Shown: positions 1-11,383 of the stretch, one piece after another
Numbering within the stretch: the first letter of the stretch is position 1
How the letters are laid out: the number at the start of each line of letters is the position of its first letter
Program-made: the position numbers and the translations under genes
DNA from: Halisarca cf. caerulea
Lineage: Eukaryota; Porifera; Demospongiae; Chondrillida; Halisarcidae
Direction: 5' to 3'
Length of the DNA: 64,000 bases
Assembly (NCBI GenBank): GCA_963170055.1
Contig: CAUJGJ010000125.1
Coordinates: forward strand, 2,180,801 to 2,244,800
Notes under the pieces: model-generated
Databases searched by the model: none
Told to the model about the DNA's origin: nothing
What the model saw: only the letters and a program-made list of their open reading frames with translations

Positions 1-897
1 ATGTCGTACATTAAACAAATATTCAAAACAGCTTTTACCTCAGACATGCATCATTACAAAATAGTTGTACCGTACTTCCTCCTAAAGATTTGGGAATCTA
101 ATTTTCAACGGGGCAGCCTGATTTTGCCTACCAATACTTCTAAAAATTCGAATTTTACGCAACTCTGATATTCGTGCTAAACCCTCTAATTTCGACAATC
201 GATTTTCTGTCTTCTGACTTCTTCTATATGGCAAACAAACTCTTCTTCCAATGTCAGGTTTCCAAACTTGTTTGTACACGTGGTACGCTCTAACAATACA
301 AGAGATGAGAAAAAACAACAACCGGCGCTGCGACATCAGCCATCTTAAAAAGAGTCCCAAAATGGCCGTAAGAACGCGGGCTCTGTTTCAGTTTCGTGAC
401 GAGTCTCCAATTTCATGAAGAGTCTCTGATTTTCGCAAAGCGCCTGTCAACAAGAAGACTTAACTTCTTAAATTTCAAAATATGTGATTTGAAACTACTA
501 AAAATGTCCCAAATTTTAGAGGAAGTACAGTAATAATGGTACGTATACTCTGGACAAACTCTTATGTATACACACGCACATACTCTTAAAATCAGGAATG
601 TTGGCTCCTGAGCCAGCATTCCTGATTTTAAGAGTATGTGCTTGACAGGGGCCTACTGTAATACGCACGTTCAATGTCCCTTAACTTAATTAGCACATAA
701 TACCTGATATCATACATGCATTCATCAGGCTCACTTGAGTGTTAAGGTGTACTCTCCTACTACCTTTGCTGAATCCCTGACCAGAAAAGATCCATCTGAA
801 CAATTTTTCATTATATCTATAACTTCCTCCCTATGTAGACAAAAGGAAAGTAAATATTATTATCTACACAACCAAGAAAAAGTATGTCTTTTCTCAC
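1..897. other. Non-coding left edge of window
   Basis: I see no credible coding exon here on either strand; the open frames lack recognisable domains. If the minus-strand PI3K exons (898-1547) continued leftward, the next exon would have to encode the middle of the N-terminal SH2 domain, and it is not in this stretch. A near-perfect hairpin lies at 577-640. Confidence 0.5.
577..640. repeat. Near-perfect 64-bp hairpin
   Basis: Two 31-bp arms (577-607 and 610-640) are reverse complements with one mismatch and a 2-nt loop. The arms begin CACATACTCTTAAAATC. Flanking sequence is not palindromic. It could be a snap-back element or a fold-back junction from rearrangement or assembly. Confidence 0.8.
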
Positions 898-1547
898 CGA
901 GATATGTTTCCCCAATACCATTCTGCATTTTCTAGCTTTGTGTCTCCATCAAAACCTCCTGGTGGCTGCTTTGGAGACAGAGGCGGGCCATTGACTACAT
1001 TGCTTCCATTATGAGAAGAGGTAAAAACATAAGTGGAATCTGACACTCTCTGGATGCTTGGCTGCCGTTGTACTGATATAGAACCCGCTGTCAAATTAGA
1101 GAATTGGAAATCAAAACAGTAAAGGAACTATCCTACTACACAGCACTCACCTCTGGGAGGAAGGGGAGGAGGAGTTTCTGGTTCAGGCACAGTAGGAAGA
1201 GGACGATCTGCAGCAATGACATGCATAGTAATAGTTCCATTACTGGCATAGTAGATCATCATACAAAAACTGATACCTATGTATGCATATAATTTCTATG
1301 GTATAACCTGTCATTATACGCAATAATAAATGGGATGACAGAGTTATGACTGCAACAATAGACAAATTACACTTTCAGGAGTAACAACACATTGAAACTG
1401 ATACTTACTGAATTTGACGGGTGATACACCTGCCGAGTCAGTACTTGGTCTCCTGGTGGGTACAGGAGGTGGCTGACCATCTGCAATGATTGTGTAACAC
1501 ATATAACACTGCGCCAGTAGGAACCTTGATAAAGTCTCACCTGACAT
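898..1547 (-). CDS. PIK3R1: PI3K regulatory subunit, 5' exons (inverted relative to the rest)
   Basis: Four minus-strand exons encode the N-terminus of a class IA PI3-kinase regulatory subunit: 1541-1547 (start codon, MS), 1409-1480, 1151-1207 and 898-1087. Each has GT-AG borders and the phases 1,1,1,2 chain without a break. The product starts MSDGQPPPVP and is rich in proline, with an SH3-ligand-like run ending PPPLPPR. It ends AEWYWGNIS, the classic opening of the p85/p55 N-terminal SH2 domain. No SH3 or BH domain is present, so the protein resembles the short p55/p50 isoforms. The last exon ends in phase 2, which fits exactly the exon starting at 2541 on the opposite strand. No matching next exon is seen at lower coordinates. 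The symbol marks the family, not a specific paralogue. Confidence 0.85.
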
Positions 1548-1640
1548 GATGATCGAAAGGTTAACCTATCAAAGAAGACATGAGAAAATTTAAAGAAGCA
1601 ACTTAGCCTAAACTACAAAATGAAAAAATAACTACCAGTA

Positions 1641-1852
1641 AGGTAGAGGTCGCAAATTTCGAACAGTTGTTAATTCCGAACACCGCTTTTCCTGAGCCCA
1701 GGAACGAAACTTGGGGGAATTTCAGCCTAGCATTTCTTAGCACTGATACAGGACATAACAGCTGTAGAAGAATAAAACTTAGATCTTTCTGCGTCGGCTA
1801 GGAGATACCCTGTTCGGAATTAACAACTGTTCGGAATTAGGGCCCTCTACCT
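1641..1852. mobile_element. MITE, TA target site (copy 1)
   Basis: A 212-bp non-coding element with roughly 41-bp terminal inverted repeats starting AGGTAGAG and containing AATTCCGAACA. TA dinucleotides flank it at 1639-1640 and 1853-1854, as expected for Tc1/mariner-type insertion. A second, inverted and diverged copy lies at 8386-8562. It sits between the two opposed halves of the PI3K gene. Confidence 0.75.
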
Positions 1853-2540
1853 TAATACTCTAAACTAATAAATAGTACAAATATCTTAGTAATGGTAAAG
1901 GTGTCGAATTAATCATAGACTCTATCCTATCGAAGGGTATACAATAACAAGGCATACAAACACAGGAAGTATGGTATGACAGTCCACCGACTCGGGATTC
2001 ACAAGCGAGAAGAAATTAAGCATTAGTGACACAAAAATGTGAACAAAACACAACATAACTCACCTTAAACAGGCCTGGGACAGCGTTGATAGTGTAACTA
2101 AACAATAAACACCACGGGCTTCGCCAAGAACCTCTTGCGTGTGGTTTGAGAAAGGAAGGGCGTGTCCATACAGAGTGATGTATAAATTACAGGAATCCTC
2201 TCTAGCTGTGCTTTCCTAAATTAATACAGTATAAATAGCAGCCTACCAGTATTATTATTCGTGATAATAGATAGCGGCAGATAGATACTGGAGACGTATA
2301 CGGAAAACAAGGAGATTTCTTATGAGATTTCTGCAATGAATCACAAAGACGATTTGAAGTCACAGGAATGGTACTGGCCAAAAGCTGAACGGTTCGTATC
2401 GTGCGAATACGATAACTCAATACTTGTGGTGCCTTTGCAGTCGATGTAGAGTAGACCGAGTGCTTACAGATCACTGCAAATCGTTTTTGGTTACCTTTTG
2501 TGATTTTTGCTTATTTTGGTATCGATTGCTCATCCAGTAG
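1853..2540. other. Non-coding interval between the two PI3K halves
   Basis: No exon recognised. If the PI3K gene was split by an inversion, one breakpoint should lie between 1548 and 2540. The sequence has no obvious repeat at the junction apart from the element at 1641-1852. Confidence 0.4.
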
Positions 2541-5246
2541 AAGTGAAATAGCCGATGCCATGAAAGGAATGCCCGATGGCGCTTTTGTTGTGAGGAATTC
2601 CTCCTCCAGGGAAGGAGAATATACTTTAGTAGTGAGGTACGTCGAGTTAGCTAGCACTATTTGTTTCACCAGCTCGTCTTCTGGAGGATTTTTCTTTAAG
2701 CAACCCGTGGTTCAATCAATCAATGTAGTAATACTATACAGAATCCCTTTGGTAAAAGTGCCATCATTTGGACAGATGGTCCAACTTCACTGCAACTCGT
2801 CTGTTACATTAGACTGAATCTTAGACAATGCTGTTAGTCCATAGACCGAGCCATAGACCCTCGTGACTTATGAATCTCTTTGTAATGCAAACTGAACATT
2901 AAGTTTTTGATAAGTAGTAATTACCTTAAAAGTAGTAAATACCTTTTGTATCTTGTGCATTTTTATGCTACATTTTGTGATTGCAAGTAACCTTTTGCGT
3001 TTTGCAGGAAAGGAGGAACCACAAAACTTCTGAGAATCCTAGAATACAATTCTCAGTATGGCTTGGCTCATCATCTCATGTATGCATCCGTTGTTGAGCT
3101 GGTATCTTACTATCAGTGCCACACTTTGGCAGAATACAATCCCGGGTTGGACATTGCATTGCTGTACCCTGTGCCTGATCCACGGAGGGTGAGATTCTGT
3201 AAACTTGGTGTAGATAAGTATGAGAATGTGATGTGCACTATGTTGGACAATCAACATGGATGTCTGCAGTCTCCCCTCAGCTAATGCCTGGGGAAAGTAT
3301 ACACTGCCAATATTAAACAGAGTTTTCCTATCCTGTTTGAAATTTGGACATCAGATTTTTAAACTTTTAATTCATACAATTCCTGAATCCCAAGTCTACT
3401 AATGTCTAGTCTGGCCTGCTATGACCATCCCATATACCCCCACCCCCCAGCGCGTATGTGGGACAGTCGTAGCAGTCCAGGCTAACTAATCCCACACTCT
3501 ACAATGTTATCTATCATCAATATTGCCATGCAGCTGGTCTTTGACATTGAGCACCTTTTTTGATCACTGTTTGGCTTGTACGTATGTATGTGATAACTGT
3601 TGTTTTTGTCTGTGTATTATGTTAGCATTGCCCTGCTGTATTTTGTCTCAGAGGAAGGCCTCGGTGTCACTAAGAGGAATGATTGTCCGATTAAAGGAGG
3701 CTAACATAAGATATCGTGAGAAGCTAACAGAATATAATGAAATGCGTAAAGAATATTCTTTGTGTATAGATGTAAGCTAATGTTCCCATGCTTTATCTTT
3801 GATGCTATTAGCAGTGTTTTGTCTGTGTAGGTAGTATATGTGTACTTTGGCGAATAATTGATGGGCCGATCACGAGGTTTGCTACTTTCTTAGAAACTAC
3901 AGCAATTGCGCTTGGAGTTGGAGTCAGAGAGCAAAGTAGTACAGCTGTATGAGTCACAGAAAATTGAATATTTTGAATGTTTGAAAAGTGTTGGGGAATC
4001 AGAGAAGTTTTTGTGAGCTGAACTTTTTGATGAACTCAAATATGAATTGCTAGCATATTATGTGCTTGGTTGTCATTGTTAATCTTAGGTACTTGCAAAA
4101 TTTTGACCGAATGAAATACAAACTTACTGAATGTTTGGAGTGTTGTGATGACCTTAAAACTAAACTCCACTTGGCAGACATGCACTGCAGCCATCTTGAT
4201 GTAAGGATTAATGAGGTTAAGCCTGAATTGATAGAGCTTGAAAGGGAAAATTCAGAATTGACAAGGTTCATATACATCCCATAATATCTAACAATGTGGC
4301 TATTGATACGTTAAGTATTGTATGTAATGAATCTTCTCTTTGTTGTATACTTATTTCTTCAGTTGGCTTCAATGTCATGGCATAACTACCCGAGAACTGC
4401 AGAGGTACTTGCCACAAGTTAGTGATGAGAGCATTGTAGCTGGAGATAGGAAGGAAAACCTATATGACCTCTACTCCCGTCTACATCTTAGAGAGTGAGT
4501 TGTCCCTTCACTACTGCAACTGTCGTGGAACACTTACTTGTGTGCATTCTTTTTAACATGAACCATCTACTTCAATTTAGGTATGGTGAAGAACTGGATG
4601 ATTCCCTTTATGTTGTCAGTTGTATATATGTTGTACTGATGTGCAAGCATTTTACTAATACAGTGTCTTGTTGCTGGTCCTCCAGGATGCTCCGGTTGAC
4701 TTACGTGAAAAGATCCCACAGCTAGATTCTAGTGGGTGGCTTGCTAAGGAATTCAGGTCTGTATTTCTTACTCATGCATGTCTTTAGTGTTTTATTTTTC
4801 TACCACACTGTGTACTGTACAATAACTTGTATGTTTGCTTTGTACTTGTGTAGTCGAGTGGACTCAGTAAAATGCCTATCTAGTACACCAAATGGCACAT
4901 TTATCATTCGCCCTAAGAATTACTATGTGTTGGATGATGGTCACTCTTCAGAAAACAGTGCCCCAGTTCACACACACACTTTGGATATCATGTAAGTTAA
5001 ACTGAAAAAAACTGTAGTGAGATGTGTGTATATTAACTAGCTATAGTTTTCAGGTCTTCTAAAGGTGTTTTACATATACGGATATTTCAAGACAAGAGTG
5101 GAGGCTATGGATTTGCAGAACCTTTTAACATATCTTCAATTACAGAGCTTGTATTGTTTTACTCCAGCAATCCTCTTAATAGACACAACCCTAAATTACC
5201 ACCAGAACTGAAGCTGAACTACCCATACTTTTCAGAACATAAGTAG
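2541..5246 (+). CDS. PIK3R1: PI3K regulatory subunit: nSH2, iSH2 coiled coil, cSH2
   Basis: Ten plus-strand exons: 2541-2636, 3008-3188, 3652-3771, 3894-4012, 4089-4265, 4363-4494, 4581-4614, 4686-4756, 4854-4991 and 5054-5246 (stop TAG 5244-5246). All borders are GT-AG and all phases agree. The first two exons complete the N-terminal SH2 domain, with the phosphotyrosine-binding Arg in GAFVVRNSS and the SVVEL..YY..H.LAEYNP block. Exons 3-6 form the inter-SH2 coiled coil that holds the p110 catalytic subunit (E.KPELIELERE). The last exons encode the C-terminal SH2 (GTFIIRPK, GYGFAEPFN). The protein recruits p110 to phosphotyrosine receptors at the membrane. The first exon starts in mid-SH2, needing one nucleotide after a phase-2 donor; the only matching upstream exon is on the other strand at 898. 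Joined, the coding length is 1587 nt (528 aa), close to p55-type proteins. Confidence 0.92.
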
Positions 5247-5417
5247 TTTTTTTGAAACCTTTTTATACAGTAGACATGTGTAAATATGAACTTGGTTTTG
5301 TTGGAAGAAAAATTTATGGTCAGCCACTATTAAATACAGATCCATGTAATATTGGTATACATGTGCGCAAGGGAATGCATGTATTATATGTGTCTATGGT
5401 GTAGGTATATATGATAT

Positions 5418-5938
5418 TACTGTATAGGATGGGTTTTAATTGCATATTGCAACATGTACTGCGTTTCAGGGCATGCACAGTAGATTGCATTTTTAAGAAT
5501 ATTTCCTAACATATAACTACATACAGACCAGGCTATTAATTGGTTACAGGCCTGTAGCCAGGTTATGGGGGGGGGGGGGGGGGGTCTTCTGGCCAAAGTG
5601 GAACTCTTCGCTACGTAAATGGCCATTGTGGCTGATTACATTTTGCTGGACGGACAATCTGATCTTGAAGTATTTGGATACTAGCTTTATTTCATAAATC
5701 TAAAAAGTACTAGTTATAGTAAGTTCTCATGAAACAAGGCTATAGAATGTCTGTTTTATTTTCAGTGTTGTTTGCCAGGTGGAACTGGCTTCTAAGTGGG
5801 GGGGGTGCTTCTGCACCCCCCGAACCCCCCTGGCTACGGGCCTGGGTTATAATACATCTTTAATATTTGTGCCTAGCAATTAGCTAGCAATCATGCAGTG
5901 TTTATTTCAATGTAGCAATTAAAACCCATCCTACGGTA
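5418..5938. mobile_element. MITE with TIR GGATGGGTTTTAA, carrying a nested insertion
   Basis: Ends are inverted repeats (left TAGGATGGGTTTTAA, right TTAAAACCCATCCTA). A related copy without the insertion is at 44912-45126 and a partial copy at about 18185-18290. The element is split at 5547-5844 by a second element. No coding capacity is seen. Confidence 0.75.
5547..5844. mobile_element. Nested 298-bp element with 5-bp target duplication GGTTA
   Basis: Inverted ends CAGGCCTGTAGCCAGG (left) and the complement of CAGGCCCGTAGCCAGG (right), followed inward by G- or C-runs. GGTTA is duplicated at 5542-5546 and 5845-5849, and the paralogous host copy near 45040 has one uninterrupted GGTTATAATG. 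A run of about 18 G lies just inside the left end. Confidence 0.8.
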
Positions 5939-6639
5939 TACAATCATCTCAAGCATAACACATTTGAACCTAGCTCTCTAGAATGAACCTCGGATACAAT
6001 GAACTCCATGATATAACACATAATATATTACAAACGCTAAGTAATTAGAATTTACATGCCTGCATGCACCTTGCATGCATGATGTAGCTAGAGCAAACAC
6101 CCAATATAGTAAGCCTCTTCTGTGGTCCTGCAGGTGTTTGTTACGGTGAGGTTTGACTGTACAATTAATATTATGTGAGTATGCATGCTGTGTCTGAGTT
6201 TTAAATACTTTCCCCACATATTATACAAGATACCATAGAGTGGAAATTTTTGTGAGGTAATATTTTTACTATGTCCATGAATTGTACAGATTTGCAAAAA
6301 CTTTCACTGCAAAAATTTATACTTTATTACTATTATGTAATAAAAACATTATATAACAAAGATAGCCATCACATGCAACCTGCTATCAATAAGATCTCAA
6401 CACTCAACACAAATGTAAGTATATAATTAATATTATTATGCACCAGATCTGGATTGAACTTAAAAAAAGGGATTGGGAAATGTAAATGAACAAAAAAAAT
6501 TGGAATACTATGCACCAAACATCCTGCAAAAAAACAAGACAAAGAAATATGACCAGTATCATGTACACGTACAACATTTCAACACATAGCTGCATACAAA
6601 TTTAAAGAATAACCCAAAACACTGTATGCTGAAGACAAC

Positions 6640-6790
6640 TCACAAAAACATTAGGATGATGACAATTATGTTCCACATGGCAATAAAGATACGAAATTTC
6701 CGCATTGCCAAGAGCATTTCCCTTATTTTGTCTCCTAGCGTTGCTTGTACTTCCTCGCCAAAGTCTGCCTGCTTTGTCTGTTTACTGCGC
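6640..6790 (-). other. Possible exon of a tail-anchored membrane protein
   Basis: The minus strand reads a short frame beginning at or just before MRSKQTKQADFGEE and ending in a hydrophobic stretch IFIAMWNIIVIILMFL before TGA. A charged amphipathic part followed by one membrane segment at the very C-terminus would fit a tail-anchored protein. An AG precedes the frame (GCGCAG), and GTGAGT overlaps the stop, so it could also be an internal exon. I do not recognise the family and see no partner exons. It may be chance. Confidence 0.25.
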
Positions 6791-7835
6791 ATAAAGAATA
6801 TATACTTATGTGTATTCATAGCTATTCCGAAAAAATGTAACTTTATACATCTTCACATGAAAATGAAAATACTCAAGCAACAGATTTAAAATACTTCGGT
6901 CCCTAACTATACAACACCACATTTTAGGGGGTTTCCATATGCATGCCATTGAATACAACTGCTAAATAGCAGGGTATATATGCCACTTGAGTGTAAGATC
7001 GTACACCATGATGAGCTAGGCCTAGGGATTTGATCTACGATCTTGGTGTAAGTACAGTAGCTGACAATTTCATGTCAGCAACAATGTTCATAAAATAACA
7101 CAATATATTTAATACATTATTTAAATCTGCCTAAATTCCAGGTGAACAATAATTTTGCATGAGACATGAAAAATAGTGAAATTTCTGTAGCAAATCCTAT
7201 ATTTACTTTGAATGCAACCCAAAATTCACACTTTGGATTATATAAACCATCAGTTAAAAGGAAAAGATATGGTAGTAGTCCCAGATTACTGACATCTATA
7301 AAGCTTTACCCATAAAAGTAGAGACATTCACAAACTGCATCATGTGAATGGGTGTGCATGTGTTCCAAATCTTGGTACCCTGAATGAGAAGGCTTTCATT
7401 ACAATCTCAGCAGACAGAAGAAAAGGCATGTTGGACCATAGATCTGTGATTGGATTGACATGCCTTCAGACACCCATGGAGAACAGTGAATCACATTACA
7501 TTATCATCCATACAAAAGCTATGACAATGAATCGACAACAAAGTAGTCCTTTCTGCAATTCAACAGTCTTCACCCAGTAAAATTTCTTATTCCTTGCATT
7601 ACACATGTTACAATAGCAGTACATAAGGGCTTCAGAAATTGAAACAATAAAGGTACATCTCTGATAGTAGAGGTTCAGCAGAGCTGCAGCATGTTGTGCA
7701 CAGGTCTACTGATGTGTGGATATTCAATAAACACAGAAAATGAAAATTAGGAGCACAATAGCAATGCATGAGCAAAACTTGAAATATAACAAACTGGGTT
7801 GCACTTTACATCGTTACTACTTATAATTATGCAAC

Positions 7836-7942
7836 AGTCTCAAGTAGCCAGACCCAAGTGATCCATCTGTACAAAGGAGAGGCTTAGAGGTCACATTTAA
7901 GAGGATCAAGGAGCTCAGTTGAGGGTCTGGCTACATGAGACT
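7836..7942. mobile_element. MITE with TIR AGTCTCATGTAGCCAGACC (copy 1)
   Basis: A 107-bp element with inverted ends (AGTCTCAAGTAGCCAGACC and the complement of AGTCTCATGTAGCCAGACC). The reverse-oriented relative at 34134-34244 shares the interior, including CTCCTTTGTACAGA and GATCACTTGGGTCTGGCT-like blocks. Non-coding. Confidence 0.7.
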
Positions 7943-8385
7943 ACTTATGCAATACATGTACAGAATTCCCTGATAGCACATCTGCATACAGAGTAACACA
8001 AAAGCTCACAGTCTGAAGTTCAAGATGGCTCCTGCATTCAGCAACAAAGTACTACACAGTACAGAGAGTAAGCAAAATATATAATATCATTGAGAAACAT
8101 ACACATTTGGGATTTAATTATGCAGATACTGTCATGGAATCTAGCCAAAGACAATATACAATCCAGCTATGTATGTCTTGAGCTGGGGCTGTTTTGCTAA
8201 AATTATGATAAAGTTATTACCACAATAATGTTCTACACTGCATACAAAATCCACATCATAAAAGTCATGTGGATATGGTTGCAAATGACTTCAGCATTGA
8301 TTTGACCAAGTATCTGACGCAGTACATGGATCCACATGATGGATTCAGTCCCAATTCCGGACTCATCATATACCATTTATCGTTA

Positions 8386-8562
8386 AGGTTGAGTGCCCTA
8401 ATTCCAAACACATTATCTCTTAGCCGACACAGAATGATCCAAGTTTTATTCTTCAGCAGCTGCTATTTTCTGTGTTAATGCTAATAAATGCCAGGCAAAA
8501 TGTCTCCAAATTTAGTTCCTGAGCTCAGGAAAAGTGGTGTCCGGAATTAGGGCACTCTAATT
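8386..8562. mobile_element. MITE, TA target site (copy 2)
   Basis: Inverted, diverged copy of the element at 1641-1852: ends AGTGCCCTAATTCC and GGAATTAGGGCACT, with a shared interior (TCTCTTAGCCGACACAGA, CCTGAGCTCAGGAAAAG). TA flanks it at 8384-8385 and 8563-8564. Confidence 0.75.
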
Positions 8563-9017
8563 TAACCTGCCAAGGTCAACAGTTAAAATTTAATGTGTGT
8601 ACGCTAGAATAGCACATATAAATAGCATGAATAAAGATGCACACATGAATTCATGATTTAGGGTAGCAAGCCTCGTGTAGTCAGTAGCCAGACCGTACTC
8701 GCCACTTATGGAGTCCAAGTGACCACAGAGTATCTATGAAGTGACGGTCTGGTGTGACATCACGATACTACAAAATACAGTCACAAAAAAAACAATCTAT
8801 GTTCCCCATCTCAACTTAAAATGACCATAAAAGGTTACAGGTACGGCTTGCATAATATCTGTTATGGTTGAACTAACCAAAATAGCAGTATGTCCCCAAT
8901 CATTTTCAGTCAAGAAACCATAGATACTCCAAGTATCTACTCCTACCATAGATACTCGACCTGCTACCGAACGAAGCAGTATCTAAATACTCGCCGTAGG
9001 CGCTTTTTACATAGAAA

Positions 9018-11352
9018 ATGGCGAACGAGCAACAAGGTCCAAAAGGTTCGGATTCCCTACAGTTGGGAGAGAAGGGTGCAGGAACCAATTGTGTAGATAA
9101 AGCGTTTTCATTTTCTGTCAATGGGGCTGTTGCAGGTGAGTGGCGATGGAACAATATACGGTAGGTACACCATAATTTTTCGTCCATCAAAGATAGAGCT
9201 CCAAGTAGTGTAAGACTCGGCGTAATCATAGATACTCTAGCCTAGCAACTACTATAGGAAGTGAGAGGAAGGTCTTTGTATAGCTTCTGATTTCAGTGCT
9301 AGAGTAATGAGAGGTGAAAATGTCAGAAAGGTCTTTTAGCACATTGGCTTTGTTTCATCTGACTTGATCAGGTATCAGGTATCAGGTAGCATTAATTAGA
9401 CTGGGTAGCCTTTAGCCAATGGCTATTCTCTCAGACGCTCAGTGAAAAGAAAAGAAACACAGTACAAAAAAAAACAGAGGGAAAAATCATGTTAAAGTAT
9501 AAAAACATGCATCAAGATTGTTAATTGGGTTCATTCATCAAGCAGTAAAAATAAAATGAAAACTGAATATTGATTATAATGTATAACCATGCTGTATGAG
9601 AAAGGGAAAAAACAAGAGTAAAAGATCATGCACATGCCAATACAAAGGTCAGTCCAGCAAGAGATCCGCACATTTGGCAGAGAAGGCCCGGAAATCCTTC
9701 ACCCCCTGGATGTCTGCATGGAGGGATTGCCACATAGCAGCACCAGTAAAGCTGAATGACCTCTGCCCGAAGGATGATCTTGTAACCGGAAGGTTTAGTT
9801 GACTCGAAGAGTGAAACCAGGTGTGATGGGAAGAGCTTGGAGCAGAGAAAAGCTGAGGTAGATAGGATGGACAAGGAGAAGAGAGGCACCTGAAGATAGT
9901 CTGAGAAAGATGAAGCTTCCTTCTGGAGGAAAGGGTGGATAGACCAAGATCATGACGAGCGGCAGAAGCAGAATAGTGTTTAGATCTACGAAGAACAGCA
10001 TGGCAAGCAAAGTTCAATAAGGATTCAAGGCGAAGGGACTCAGATTTGGTACAGCCAAACCACACAACATCACAATAGTCGAAGTGTGAGAGAATGTAGG
10101 ACTTGAGAAAAAGAAGCAGGAGAGACTGAGGAAGAAACCAAGAGAGGTGACAGAGTAAATTAGGGTTACGAGAGACCTTTTTACAAACTATGTCAATGTG
10201 GTCAACCCATGTGAGGGTGTCGTTGACTACTACTCCAAGGAATTTATAGCACCAAACCTGCTCCACACTACTATCATCAATCCTTATGGTTAAACTGCCA
10301 TCTACCATCTTTCTGCTAGAATGAATCAACATAGACTTGGTCTTTGACGCGTTGATCTTCAAGCCTTTTCTCTGGAGCCACAGGTTGGTAAGGTCCAGGC
10401 AAAGCTGTAAAGATGCTTGGATGGAGGAAAGACTGTCGCTGACAATGTAGATGGTAGTGTCATCTGCAAAGAGTACAGTGGAGTCGGGAGGAAGCACAGA
10501 AGGGAGATTATTGATAAAAACAGAGAAGAGAGTAGGTCCAAGTACAGATCCTTGTGGGACACCAGTGGAGGGGAAGCCAGGGGAAGAGTAAGAGTTATTG
10601 TCACGAGTGATGTGACAACGATTTGATAGATAAAAATGAAACTTGATGATTATCGTGGTTGGGACCCTCATATCGTACTCTTGCTAGCCTAACCTTGACT
10701 GCTATTTGGTCCTATTTTATGGTGGCTAGATACTGACAAAGGAGGCAAAATTGCAATCATTTGCTAAGCTATTCGAGGAGTTGGGGTAGGGTGGGATGTA
10801 AATTGCCAATATTCATCACAAAATGATGTCAGTGATATTTTATCTATCAAACTATATGTACTTTGGTATTGATTAATTATTTCCCACTGCACGTATGCAG
10901 TAGAATTTCATTGTCATGAATCCCGGGGATACTGATATGATATACATACGTAAGTATTATCTATGCCTTTACTACTTCAGTAATTTTGTGTAATGAACTT
11001 CTTGATAGTATTCACTATTGTCATTGCCGTTGTCATTATTTTGGTCATCCAATCAGCTAAAGGGCTAGACGGGGACCAAAAGAAAAGGAAAAAACAAAAA
11101 CAAACAACGAACAAAATAAACAACAATTGGATCTACGCGTAAGCATGCACATAAAATTTACGTAATCAGTAACACAAAATCAACACTATTACATAATAAT
11201 ATTATACTCATTCTCATACTTATTTAACACATACAGTATCTATGGTTGAAGTGATCACTGTTCGCTATACATTATAATATGTTTTCTTTATAATGAGGGT
11301 CCACCGTAAGTGTACAGATAAATACAATATACATATACATATATACTTAATA

Positions 11353-11383
<31 letters not shown>

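Larger units (their letters stand above)
5247..9017. other. Intergenic region between PI3K gene and NDUFA11
   Basis: Apart from the elements listed separately (5418-5938, 7836-7942, 8386-8562) and one weak exon candidate near 6640-6790, I find no supported gene. About 5990-6160 contains an end reading GAGGTTTGACTGTA, the complement of the CAGTCAAACCTC type termini seen at 19054 and 30053. At 8693-8757 there is a small imperfect palindrome bounded by CCAGACCGT and ACGGTCTGG. Confidence 0.5.
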
